Positions 11,222-22,429 of a stretch of 64,000 nucleotides of DNA are shown piece after piece (within the stretch, counting starts at the first letter, position 1; every line of letters begins with the position of its first letter). A model generated the notes under the pieces. That model did no database searches. It was not told the origin of the DNA and saw only the letters and a program-made list of their open reading frames with translations. The DNA is taken from positions 62,001 to 126,000 of the forward strand of contig BDSL01000117.1 in assembly GCA_003116995.1 (NCBI GenBank). Direction: 5' to 3'. Source of the DNA: Yamagishiella unicocca (taxonomy: Eukaryota; Chlorophyta; Chlorophyceae; Chlamydomonadales; Volvocaceae). Both the position numbers and the translations under genes were made by a program.

Positions 11222-14200
11222 AACGCAAGCGCCGTTGATGGCTTGCCCAAGTCCAGGACAGGCAGCAGCCCCAGCCCAGCACCTGTACCCGAGGCCGGCC
11301 TGGCGCCGTTGAGGCCTCCGGAGGGGTAGCCGGTCCCGGCACCAGAAACGCCCACCAGATGAGAGGCCTGGACGCGCCCCCCACCTCCTCCCCCCCGAGC
11401 CAGCAACATGCCCAGGATGTTCTCGACGTAGGCGCTGTGGGAAGCCAGACCCGCAACCCCCGCCTCCGCCGCGACGGCCCCGGCGCCATGGCTCGTCGGG
11501 ATGCTGCTTGCGATATTGTACGGCAAAAGCTGCGCAATTTGGGCGTCGTACGGTTGGTTGCCGGGAAGCGCAGAGCCGCGCGGCAACGGTGCCGCGCCGC
11601 CCGGGGCCTGCCGGGCCTCAGCATCAGCTGCCCCCCGCAGTGCGCAGTGTGTTGCGGAGTAGCCGGCGGCGCTGGGGCGTCGCTGAGCAGCGCGTTGCAG
11701 CTGCTGCTGCTGCTGCTGGTGCTGCTCGTGGTGGTGCTGCTGCTGCTGCACCAGCCGAGCGCGATGCTGCAGGTCACGGATCAGTTGCCCTCCGCCTCCG
11801 CCTCCGCTGCGGGCGGCAGTGCTGCGGCCTCCAGCAGTGCTGTGAGACCCGTACATCGCCCCACACCCGTCTGCACTGCTTCCGGGCCTCACCTGCTGTT
11901 GCTGGTGTTGCTGCTGCTGGTGTTGTTGCTGCTGAGGCTGCGCCTGGGCTCGCTGTTGCGAGTGGTGCTGCTGCTCGGTGCGTTCCTCCCGATGGGCGAC
12001 GTGCTGTTGCTGTTGCTGCCGCTGCTGCAATGCGGCTGCGGCTGCAATGGTCTCCATCAGAGACGGCCCCGACCGATTTGCGGCGTTGGAATGCGTTCGC
12101 TGCAGCTGTTGCTGCTGGTGGTGCTGCTGTTGAGACATACACGCCTCCTCCAGCACCGTCTGGCGCTGCTGTTGCCGCTGTTGGTGTTGTTGGTGTTGCT
12201 GCTGTTGCTGCTGTTGAACAGCCCACTGGTGCACTAGGCGCTGCTGGGCGCTATGCAAGCCCTGCGCCTGCAGCTGCTCCCTCTCAGCCGCTGCAGCCGC
12301 AACCGCGCGCCTCACGCTCCCTTGCTGCAGCACCGCAGCCAGCACCGGCGGCAGCAGAAACCCCTGCTGCCCCGTCGCGCCTGAGTCGTTGAGCTGCGAC
12401 CAAGCGTCTTGCTCCTGCTGCGCGCGCCGCCGCTGCTGTTGCTCCTGCTGCTCCTGCGGCCGCTCTGGTTGCTGCAGCTGCCGCAGCTGCTGCGCCTGAA
12501 GGCGCTGTTGCTGGGCCGCCTGATGCAGCAGCACCAACGCCGCGTCCTCGTCGCCGTACAGCTGCGGCACCGGCGCTCGCTGCTGGGTGAGGCGCGCCCG
12601 CTTGGCCGCCGGCTGTTCCGGCCCCTCCCTTGCACCGACCTCCTCCGCCTGCACCTGTCGCCGCAACGACGGCCCCGGCCGGTAGTCACCGACCTCCTCC
12701 TTCGCGCGCTGCTGTGGTCCGACCACATTCAGCCCGGCGCTCGGCGCCTCCGCCTTCACCGAAGGCAGACCGCCCTCCCGCCCTCCCGCACCCCGCCTGC
12801 CGTCCCACGGGTCATCGCCCCGCCTGCCGTCCCACGGGTCATCGTCCCGCAGCTGCTGCGGCGGCCGTGCCCCCCTAGTACGAGTAAAGCCAGCCGACGA
12901 GGCGTCTTCGCGGCCCGCTCCTCGAGCCACGTAAGATGGGCCTGGTTCCAAGCCCTGTGCGCCAGACGGAGCGGACGCCGCTCCAGCCCATTGCTGGTTG
13001 TGCTGCTGCAGGCGCTTCTGCTGCTGTGGGAGCACCTGGTCCACCGCACACTCCATAGGGGTAGGGCCTCCACCTCCACCTCCCCCTTCCCGCACACGTT
13101 GCTCAGCATCCGCGTCCACGCCGCCTTCCCCGTAGCCTCCTCCCCGGGACACCACAGTCGGCGCGCCGGCCGAGGCGGTGGCGGCTGATCCCGCAACCGG
13201 CGCGAAAGTGGAGTCGGACGTGGGGCTGCCGGGGCTGCTGCGCTGACGCGGCAAGGAGCGCGTACCTCGGTGGCTGGGGCCCGGCTGATGCTGCTCCTGC
13301 TCCTGCTGGGCCCGCTGCTGAGCCAGGAGCTGCTCCTGCTGCTGCAGCGCGACGCGCTCCCCCAACAGCGCCTGCACCTGCCGCAGAGCGTCGACGCCCA
13401 GATGTGGAACTTGTTTCGTGAGCACCTCTTGAATACGCTCCTGGTCCATCTGGCTGCCCAGCTGCCGCAGCGCATCTAGCAGGTTCCGGGCGGCACTGCT
13501 GGCAGCGCTGCCGCCGCCGCAAGACTCGGCCTCGGGGTCTGTAGCTGGGGCCGCAGCTGGGGCTGTAGCGGGGGCTGGGGACGGCTGCTGGGGCGTGCTC
13601 TGTCCCGGGGGCGAGCTCTGACCTTGCGGCGGCGGCGAGGCGGAGTTGGGCTGGGGTGACTCCCCCGGGAGGTTCCCGGGCAGGGCCCCCACCTGACGCG
13701 TTGCCTGCTTGCTGGCCAGGCCGTTCTGGGGGCAGCGAGTGAGGTGACACGGCAGCGGCGGGGAAAAGGAGTAAGATGCAGCGTAGATAGCGGCCGTAAC
13801 AGAGAGCAGCACGCGGTGGCTACCGACAAACGTATCCCCGAGCCACCGGCAGCAGCAACAGCAGCGGCGGACGACTCACGAAGTACGCCCAGTCGGGAAA
13901 GCGAGCGTGGCGGTGGTAGTACATTCCGCAACGGTTGCAGACGAGCTTCTTTTCGATGCGCCGCCATTGCGGGGCCTCGGCCACTCCGCAAAACTGCAAG
14001 GGGTGAGAGTGTGTGGGGAGCGGCTCACCAGACCATCCTGGGAAATGGAGGTCTTGAGAACATCTTGAATGACGCACACAGCCACATGCCGCTAGCTTGA
14101 TGCCGCAACACAATGTAACACATGGCCCGATCCTTAGCGCCCAGTCGAGTCTCCGACGCCCCAAGTGATGCAGCAGCCGCCGTCACGCATGTCTGGCCAG

Positions 14201-15493
14201 AAGGTTCTAGTCAAGGCGCCATGGCGCGGACACCGAGACGCGCCCTAGCGCTTTCCACACAGGCCGACTAAACTCGCAGGCAGACAATCGGGACTGCGAC
14301 CGGCAGGAGGCTCATCCAAACACACTGTCGTAACAGGTGTGCTCCCCATAGCCCCCGCCTCATGCCATCCACAACCCACGTATTTCCCCCTGTTGAACCT
14401 GACGCCAACCTTCGCACTGACCGGATTTTCGCAGGGGCCACCAGGTATTAGGGGCTTAGCAGGGGGCTTGGTGTGGTACGACAGGTGCGATAGCATGTGG
14501 GCCTGGCTCTTGGGCTCCGTAAGTTGGCCCGTGGGCGATCTAAGGTCAACCAGCTGGCGGGGTGTCGTACTGTCGCTGGGCTCCGAAGGCGCAGCTGGCG
14601 GGTCCTGGGAAGACGGCCGCTTAAGAGGCAATATGGCCGGCCGAGTGGTAATCGAAGTCGTGTCAACACTCTGAGGCTGAGTTGAGGGACGCTGCTGTGC
14701 GACAACGGTGGGCAAGGGCTTGGCCTGGTACTGCATCAGCATGCCTTGAGCCAGACCTTGCAATAAAGTCGCCGGATGCCCCGCAAAGGCTTGTGCCAAC
14801 TGCTGATAAGGCAGTGTCCTGAGGACATCGACTGCGACGGGCATAAATAAAAGCACACGCGAAAGAACACACTTACATGTCTCCCTGTAACAAGCAAACT
14901 GTTCCGTCGGAAAAAAAACAGTACTGTCACTATGCATGCAGTTAAATTATTCATACAATCGCTCGACTAGCCAATGCAGCAAGCTAAGAGCTCTAAAGGG
15001 TGCTGTACGCGATTGTCCTGCGTCGCCAGCTCCCACCTTCAGCTTGGACGCATTCATGTATATTCGCCGTATCCACAAGGTGAAGCCTTGGGTCAGAATG
15101 CAGCTCCTTGGTACATACATCTACGAGCTGGTCCCACGCGCCCGGTCCCTATGTTGGCAAAGAGGCCATTGTCACGACGGCAGGAAAGCGTCGTATGGTG
15201 TACGTGGCACAGGTGCGGAAGGAGGTCCTGTCAACATCTAGCTGCAGCATAGGGACTGACATACATGCGACACCGAGGCCTTTGACGTGATTCGTGCCCT
15301 GTCAGTGGTCTCGTCCGTACTCCTGGAGACGACGCGTTGCCCTATAAGGGTTCCAAACCCACAAGCTCGCGCACGCGGACTGCGCCAAAGCCCGCTCACC
15401 ATGATTGATAAATTGTACCAGAAGGTGATGGTGGTGGTGTGGACGATGGCCAGTGGCGACGGGCCCGGGGCAGTCCACGACTCTTCTGTCTCC
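11218..15493 (-). CDS. Gln-rich protein with GATA-like zinc finger (5' end unresolved)
   Basis: Likely a nuclear transcription regulator. Exons on the minus strand: 15400-15493, 14422-14831, 13880-13993 and 11218-13725, all phase-compatible; earlier exons were not found. The first exon shown encodes a five-His tract. The finger spans the 14422/13993 junction: CENPFCG, APQWRR, then CNRCGMYYHRHARFP. The APxWRR and CNxCGxYYxxH pattern is typical of GATA fingers, but the first Cys pair is CX4C rather than CX2C and the loop has 16 residues. The 836-residue last exon is dominated by Gln/His/Ala runs, with a paired DDPWDGRRG segment and an Ala/Gly-rich end that stops inside a telomere-type repeat. 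Low-complexity tracts of this kind are common in algal regulators. Gene is likely; GATA assignment is moderate. Confidence 0.62.
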
Positions 15494-18425
15494 CTTAAGA
15501 AACCGCCGCGCTCTCTTCTTGTGCGCCTACTATAAATGGGCTTGCGTACAACGCTTTGGGTCGCAAGACCAGAAATTTGGAGGCAAACTGCCGCGCCCCG
15601 AAGGATCAGCCGTTTGAGGTGGCGGTACCTTACTGCGACCCGTCCATGTGGTGACAGTAAGAAAACAAATGTTAACGACAAACGTTTTTGGCATTTCGTC
15701 TTTAGTCTTCGAAGGGCGCAAATACGCAAAACCTCCTCGAGCCACCCTGGAGCTGAGTACGTAATTGCACTGCATCGTTGCAAAATGGGAATTCCTGGTT
15801 CTTGCGAAAGACAACCTGGACAAGTATAGGATCGTAAAATTATCGATGCTTGATCTCGACCTCACCTGCGGCAGCGCCTTTGGTCGTTTCCGGTCGTTGC
15901 ATAAGGCCGAATGTACAGCCATCCGAAAGAGGCGGGTCCTGGAGCTGTGCAATGCTCTTAATGGGATCAAAAATCAGTAACTTAAGGTAAGAAATATGTA
16001 ACACACCATGTAGTTTGCTGATTGGATGCGATGTTCCATACGCGGTTACGGTAACTGCCAATCGAGTTGACAGCCTTACGCACATCGTGGATCGCCCTGA
16101 GCTTCCATTTGTTAGGTCACTGGTAGCTTCCATTCACCATTAAATGTTGTAGGGTAATGACCACTGCACCCAGCACGTCAGTTGGCATTCCAGGTTATTT
16201 AATCTTCAGCGTTCCCGCTGCCGCACACATATAACCCATGTATCTCTGGCTGTCAGATTACAAAGTCGCAATCAGTCACGTAATTATGTTTTTGTATACG
16301 AACACGCCAGGCTACCGGGGGAGTACAGTATAGGCGAGCTCGCACTACGAGTTGTATCTTCTGCTGACCTTACGGGAGCCAGGGGTATCACGACGTTGGA
16401 GGACAACCTTTTGTTATTAATACGAGGTTACAGTGTCCTCACGCCCGGGCTAATAGCTAAGGATGCACATACCGACGTATGACTACCATAGATGCCACTT
16501 GCGCTGCAACGTTACCGTATTTCTGGTGTTACCTTCCAGACAGATTCTGACGCGGTCAAGCCAGGTTAAGCAGGGTCAAGCCGGCAGCGAGTGCGATGAC
16601 TCGAAACTTGGAAGCACAATGTGCACGTTCATAGTTACGGACTGTAATTACGAAGACGCCTTCTTAATTATAAGAGGCCGCTAAATTCAGTGCGCCATTC
16701 ATCGGGTCGACATTGTACATTCTACCCAGGAAGCACGGGATCGTCCGGATCGCCGTGTCCGCGGTTGCTAATAATGACCACTGGCTGTTCGCGACAAACA
16801 CAATTACAATTGGCTCAGTCTCATTTTTCATATGGGTACAGGGCCCCGCTCTTGCCCTGGGCTCGCACGGGCTTGAGGATAATGTTGACACGAAATAAAT
16901 AATCGTCAGTCAATCGTTGCGTCAGGACCCAAAAGATTGATGTTGCGTTGTCCGCAAGCCCGGGCGAATAAGGATGTCAAGACGATAGTTTAAACCGTTG
17001 CTGCAGGAAACAAAGTAAGACAGGGCATGTGGTGTTTAATCGTGTACTGTGCTCGGAACGTCCCGTCCCCATCCAGTTGCTTCCGGGCTCGCCATGAAGT
17101 AAGTCCCGCCCGCTGACCGACCGTCCGATCCGAAGCTTGCCCCAATGGCCGTCGTATAATCACATTGTATGGCTGGCTGCTCGTCCGCCTGTTTTTCCTC
17201 CTGTGCTGTTTGCTCCGCCCTGCTCCCTGCCAAGCTATATCTGTTGCCTGGTACCTTGTCGGTGGGTGCGCCTGGGGCGTCGGTTTTGCATTTTCCCCGC
17301 CCGCTTGGCCTTGGAGTTATATTCAATGTGTTACCTTGCTTGGTTTGTTGGAACTGCCTGTTGAGTTGGACGAAGTTCCCTTTGCTGGCCGGCGGCGCTT
17401 CGGGTGCGTGGGGCGTTTTTCGCGTGTGCGTGGTGCCCTGGGCCGCCCGGGGTTTCGGTCCCCAGCGCATTGGTCTGGGCCGTGTGCCTGGCTGGGTTGT
17501 CCTTTTCTGTCGGCGCGGGCGGGGCTCCGTCTTTCGGGGTGTATGTCCTGTTTTCCCTTTGCCTTTTGGAGCGTCTGCTGGCTGCTAGGCGCAGCTAGGC
17601 GTCTGCTGCTGCTGGCTTCTCGAACGGCTGGCTGGGTCCCGCGTCTCGTTATGGTCTCCCCCGCTTATCCGAAACAAACCTCGCGAAACGTTTTCAACTC
17701 TCTTTGCTATCTCCTTAACCGTGCCGTATTTCGCATACGGGGCGTCGGCCGTATGTACTTCATCAGTGCGACAGAGCCAACATTGAACAACAAATGACTG
17801 TATCAGTCTTCCATTCTTACTTCTGCCAAAAATTTCAGAAGAGCGCGCCCTTTCGCGTAGGTTCTCGGTCTGGAAGGGTCTGGATCGGTCTATCCCTATC
17901 CTGGCCGCCCTGAGAATCGCTGCTCTACACCAATGCTGCATAGTAACGCATTAATATCGATAAGGATAAGATGTTACAATGCCCTCAAGCCCGGGCGACC
18001 ACAGGACAAGAAGAGGGGGCCATGTCCTTGCTTGGCCTCACACGGCCTTACCACATGAAAACCCAGCAGACAGCGATGCCATCCTGCCCACACAGCAGCC
18101 ACGACGCGACAGCCCCAGCCGACCGACTCCATAAAACGAAACACGCACGAAACAGCGGGGAAGGGTGACAACTAAAAGCCCGCGCGGAGAAGCCCCAAAG
18201 GAGACTCGGAAAGTGTCGAAACCAAGAACAGCCACAACCCACACAGATGTGCCAACCGTCATGCCTGCCAGCGAAAGGAAAGTAAAGTAGCAGCTTGACG
18301 GGCATTCCGAAAATAAAACGTGAGCGGAACGCCACAGGCAGCACCACCCCACACAGACAGAGGCCAAGGCCTGGCAAGGCTCGCCGACCGACCTACCACA
18401 TGCACCTACGAGCAAGCAGACCACC
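15494..18425. other. AT-richer island, decayed mobile DNA suspected, no intact gene
   Basis: Base composition drops clearly below the flanks, especially 15800-17000. Open frames are short. A minus frame at about 15840-16130 has a faint resemblance to the region after a copia protease (KLHGVLHISYLK, DGCTFGLMQR), too weak to name. A GCCCGGGC-centred 28-base sequence occurs three times (about 16427, 16940, 17973). Together with the dead copia coding region just downstream this suggests old transposon debris. Confidence 0.45.
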
Positions 18426-19393
18426 TTGAGGATGCTGTTGGCGATAGTAGCAGAGAGGGACCTGGAGCTACACCAGTTGGACGTGCGGACAGCATTTCTG
18501 CACGGTGATCTGGAGGAGACTGTGTGGATGGATCAGCCGCCGGGCTACGAGACCCGCGGTGGCAAGTGCCGGCTGCTCAAGTCGCTGTGCGGATTACGGC
18601 CGGCCTCAAGGGCCTGGCACACGAAGAAGCTGAAATCAGAGCTTCGGTCGCATCGGCTTCGAGGAGTCGACAGCAGACCCGGCGTTCTTCATCAAGCACG
18701 GAAAGACAGGATCGACCTTCATGGTCATTCCCGTCGATGGCCTGTTGCGCGCCGCTAGCAGCGTGAAGGAGCTGCAGGAGATGAAGGCGTCGCTGGGCTC
18801 TAAGTTCAGCATCAAAAACCTGGGGGAGGCGAAGGACTACCTGGACACGGAGATTCAACGTGATCACCGCACGCGCACGCTTAAGCTGTCGCAGCGGCGG
18901 CACACAGAGGAGCTACTGGAGAAGTTCGGTATGGAGGCGGCAGACCCCAAGATTCTACCCCTGTCGACGGGTGTGGTGCTGTTCAGCGCCGGAGATGGAA
19001 AGGACGGGGGAAAGGAGCTGCCGTCGAAGGAGGCTTCCCTCTACCGTGAGCTCGTTGGGGGTTTGATGTCCCTGGCAAACGGCACTAGGCCGCGGATATT
19101 GCGCAACCCGTGGGAGTGCTGACTCGCTTCATGGCCAAGCCGAGGGAGAGTCACTGGGGGGTTGCGAAAGGAGTGTTGCAATACCTGGCTGGTACCGTTG
19201 AGTATGGGCTTTGCTTTGGAGGAAGGCGAGAGGGGCTCTTGGGGTACTACTGTGGCGCCGATTACGCTGGCGACCTCATTACCCGCCGTTCCACTACGGT
19301 CTACGTGGTTTTTGTTTACAACAGCGTGGCCGTGGCTGGCAGAGTCGCTGGCAGCCGACGGTTGCGATGTCGACGGTTTGGCGGAGTACATGG

Positions 19394-19424
<31 letters not shown>

Positions 19425-19710
19425 GGCGAAGGAAGCGCCGTGGATGCGCAAGCTCATGTCCGATGTGGGCCATCCAAAAGGCGCGGTGAAGCTCCTGGGC
19501 GACCACCAAGGCGCGCTTAGCCTGATTCGCAATCCGGTGATCTCGAGCAGGTCCAAGCACATTGACGTGCTGCACCACTTTGTGCGTGAGCGTTCGGCAC
19601 GCAGTGACGTTTCGTTCGAGTACTGCGCGGCTGCCGACATGGTGGCGGACGTGCTGACGAAGGCGGTGCCCGTCGCCAAGTTCGTTTTCTGCCGCGATGG
19701 CATGGGAGTG
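18426..19710 (+). pseudogene. Ty1/copia reverse transcriptase-RNase H remnant
   Basis: The RVT_2 signature is clear: LHQLDVRTAFLHGDLEE, MDQPPGYE, RLLKSLCGLRPASRAWH at 18465-18620. It continues in other frames as FSIKNLGEAKDYL, HTEELLEKFGM and SLYRELVGGLMSLANGTRP. RNase H follows: EYMAAAAAAV, DHQGALSLIRNPV, RSKHIDVLHHFVRE and DMVADVLTKAVP to 19680. At least three frame changes (near 18640, 19095, 19340) interrupt it. Where the catalytic YVDD box should be the sequence reads PVDG, so one catalytic Asp is lost. Gag, protease and integrase are missing on the left. This is a non-functional copy of an LTR retrotransposon of the lineage that includes Osser of Volvox. Confidence 0.9.
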
Positions 19711-19779
19711 CACCGAGGTGCTTGTGCGTGTGGTCGTACGGGACATAAGGTCTCGGGTCGTGTGCGGACCGCGTGGGAG

Positions 19780-19912
19780 TGTTATCCGACGCTTTACGGT
19801 CAGCCCTCTATGACCTATCGTCGTGCGACCTTAAGAGTTGCTATGTGGGAGCTATTCCAGCATCAGTAACAAAAGTATAATGATAGAGAGGACAATACCT
19901 ATTCGCTAGGAC
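19780..19912 (+). mobile_element. Possible 3' LTR remnant of the copia element
   Basis: A purine-rich GTGGGAG precedes TGTTATCC at 19780, as a polypurine tract precedes an LTR, and the segment ends near CTAGGACA. No matching 5' LTR is visible in the window, so the boundaries are a guess. Confidence 0.3.
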
Positions 19913-21692
19913 ACGTGTGTAACAAGCCAGGAGTCGCTCTGCTCCGCCGCCATGGATATCTCCGGTTAGCAGCCAGCATTCACTATCGGCGAGCGTCCAG
20001 TGAAGTGGAGTGGTCGGGGCGCTTGCCGACAGAGGAAGTGGCCTGGGTGCTTGCCGACAGTGGGCGTGTTCAGTAGTTATAATGCTGGCTCCCGCGCAGC
20101 AGCCGACTTCTTCTTTTACTCGCCAGACATCGTACGCAGCGACGTTCGATGGCCAGGGTTTGTGCGCTTGTATGTGTCGAGGGCGTTTCCGTTGGTCCTG
20201 TGCCTGCCCCTGTCGCTGCCTTGTGCGATCACGACACTGCAGGTTATACGACGCCTGATATCGGACGTTTGTTGTCCTCCTCCATTCTCCCCTCCTCCCG
20301 TCCCCAGCCCCTCTCCCGCGAGCGCTGCGGCTTGCACACGACGGCTCCGTGAACCAGACCGTGTTCGTAAATTTTGCACCCTCCAGCGCTAGGAAAAAAC
20401 AGCGCACACGTAAAGAGCTAACGCGAGTAACAGGAGGAAGCATGTATCCATTTCAATATGTACGGCTCTCCCACCAAGCACAAACCTGGTGTACGGGGGA
20501 CGGATCCAATCAACCGACGGGAGCGCGCACTCTCCTGCACTTCTGTGTTTCCTCTCTTTTGTTCTTTCACCCCGGCAGCACATCGGTGACCGCTGGCAGC
20601 GTTGAAACGTGGCCTCCCGCACCCCAGCACACCTGGGTGCGCTCCTGGTGACTCCCAAGTGCTGGCCGCATTGGAGGGGCTGGGTGGCTTCCTAACCCGC
20701 CGCGCCTCCCTCGGTGGCTTCCTAACCCGCCGCGCCTCCCTCGCACCCACCCGAGGGGGGCCCCAAACGTGCAGCCAACCTCTCCCGGGTCCTCCCTCAA
20801 TGCTAACAGCGGATGACTCATCACAGGAGGTGCGGTGCGCCCACATTGTCTCACCCGCCTGCACTGGTTGGCGCCGACTCCGCCACCTAGGTCGCAACTA
20901 GGTGGCTGGGCACGCAATGTCGGAGATACTAGCGCAAGCCTGCGTCGGGACGTGTCACCCCCCCCCGTGACGACGTCACCACACGACCTAACCACACCAA
21001 CCACACCACACCAACCATACCACACCAACCACACCACACCAACCACAGCATGCCCGCCGCTTCGTCCCCTTGGCGACACGCGGCACACCTGACTCCGCGC
21101 GCAGGGTGCGGCTGCGTGCACCAAGCCGTGCCGGCCAGACAGCCGCTCCCTTGAAAGCTCGTCCCAACCTGTACGTCAAAATACCCTGGGTCCCGTGGGG
21201 CACTGATCACCACTTTGCCCAACCCACGCGAGGATACCGGCACCGAAGGTCCCGCAGTAGGTAATGCAACCCGGTGCATCCTAGCTGAGCATTTCTTCCT
21301 CGGTCAACTACGTCAGTCCAACTACGGCTCTCTGGGCGGCAAGGACCCCCAGCTGCATCCCAACAGCCCAGTTACGTATGCTGCAGCGGTTCCGAGGGCT
21401 GAGGATCCCACATCCCACCGTCCCGATTAAACTCACGTGGGCAGTTCTCAAGAGGAAATGCCGGTTACACATCGCGGCACGAAACACACACGGTGCCCCT
21501 GCGCGCCTTACGCAGCCCCCAATCGCACTGACACCGCCACTGTGCTTCTCCCCCCTCGCACCACCCGGTGTCCTCCTCCAGCACCTAACACCACTCCTGC
21601 CCTCCCCGCACACACACACACACACACACAAACACACGCACTCGCCCCCATACCGCCCCCTCAGCTCCCTCCTCGGGTACGCTCGCCGCCCC
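19913..21692. other. Intergenic region between copia remnant and VPS8 3' end
   Basis: No exon with family similarity was found. The region holds a duplicated 30-base segment at 20682-20741 (GGTGGCTTCCTAACCCGCCG repeated), an ACCACACC/AACCACACC microsatellite at about 20988-21048, and a CA run at 21609-21630. TTACA at 21465-21469 (TGTAA on the minus strand) could be the polyadenylation signal of the VPS8 gene. Confidence 0.45.
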
Positions 21693-22303
21693 TCAACTCC
21701 CCAGCATCCGTGTCCAGCTCAGCATCTCGTCCACGTCCAACATGCCACCCCCCACCGACGTCGACGGCGCCGCCGCCGCCGCCGCCACCGCGCGCGACGC
21801 TGCGGCGGCTCTCTCGGCCGCCCCCGCCGCGGTACCCCCCCGCAGCGACCTCGCCGACCGCCGACCGGCGCCGCCGGCTACGTGGATCCGCGCGCGGGCC
21901 ACCGCGGCCGGCGTTGCCGACCCGCGGGTCATCGCTGCCCCCATGCCGCCCTGCAGCGCCGCCTGGAACTGGCCCGTCGCGCGGACGCCGCCCAGGTCCC
22001 CCGCGGGCGCAAGGGACAGCAGCGCCCCCCCGCCGCCGCCGCCGCCGCTGATGCTGCTGGTCCCGCTGGTGAACGGGCCGCCGGAGGTCTCGTGGTGCAG
22101 GCGCCAGAACGGTGTAATGGTCGTGGTCGTGGTGGCGGTGGTGGTGGTGGCGGTGGGGGCTGTAGCGGAGGCCTGGGCCGCCGAGGAGGAGGGGGAGGGC
22201 TGGCCTCCGGCATCGCCTGGCGCGCCACCGGCCGTGGGCGCCGCCTCCTCCTCGCATCGCAGCGAGGCTCCAGGGAGGCGGCTGGCGACGAGCGCCACCC
22301 GCT
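21693..22303 (-). other. Possible alternative last exon of VPS8
   Basis: An open minus-strand frame of about 200 codons is preceded by two good acceptors (TGCCAG and GGCAG near 22304-22300) and ends at 21693, about 225 bases before a TGTAA. It is Ala/Ser/Gly/Thr-rich and ends GGMLDVDEMLSWTRMLGS. It could replace the simple stop at 22430 if the previous exon is spliced after LKW (donor GTGGCC). No RING cysteines are seen in it. Confidence 0.35.
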
Positions 22304-22429
22304 GCCTGGCAGGGCGAGGGAGGGCCGGCGAAATATTGTGGGGGAGGGCGGGGGAAATTTACGGTCGGGGCGGGGGGGTGGCGGGTGGGGGGTGGGTTTA
22401 GGGTTTTCGGGTCTGGACATCGAGCCCAT

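Noticed and set aside
15110..15290. Plus-strand peptide YVGKEAIVTTAGKRRMVYVA as an exon
   Set aside because: It looks protein-like but lies inside an intron of the minus-strand GATA-like gene, and no partner exons or family match were found.
17165..17797. 210-codon plus-strand frame rich in Leu, Cys and Trp
   Set aside because: No domain, odd composition, and it lies in the AT-richer repeat island. The opposite strand is equally open, so it is more likely chance or transposon debris.
18038..18424. 128-codon minus-strand hydrophobic Cys/Val/Phe-rich frame
   Set aside because: Directly abuts the copia remnant, with no start context or family similarity; composition reflects a CA-rich plus strand.
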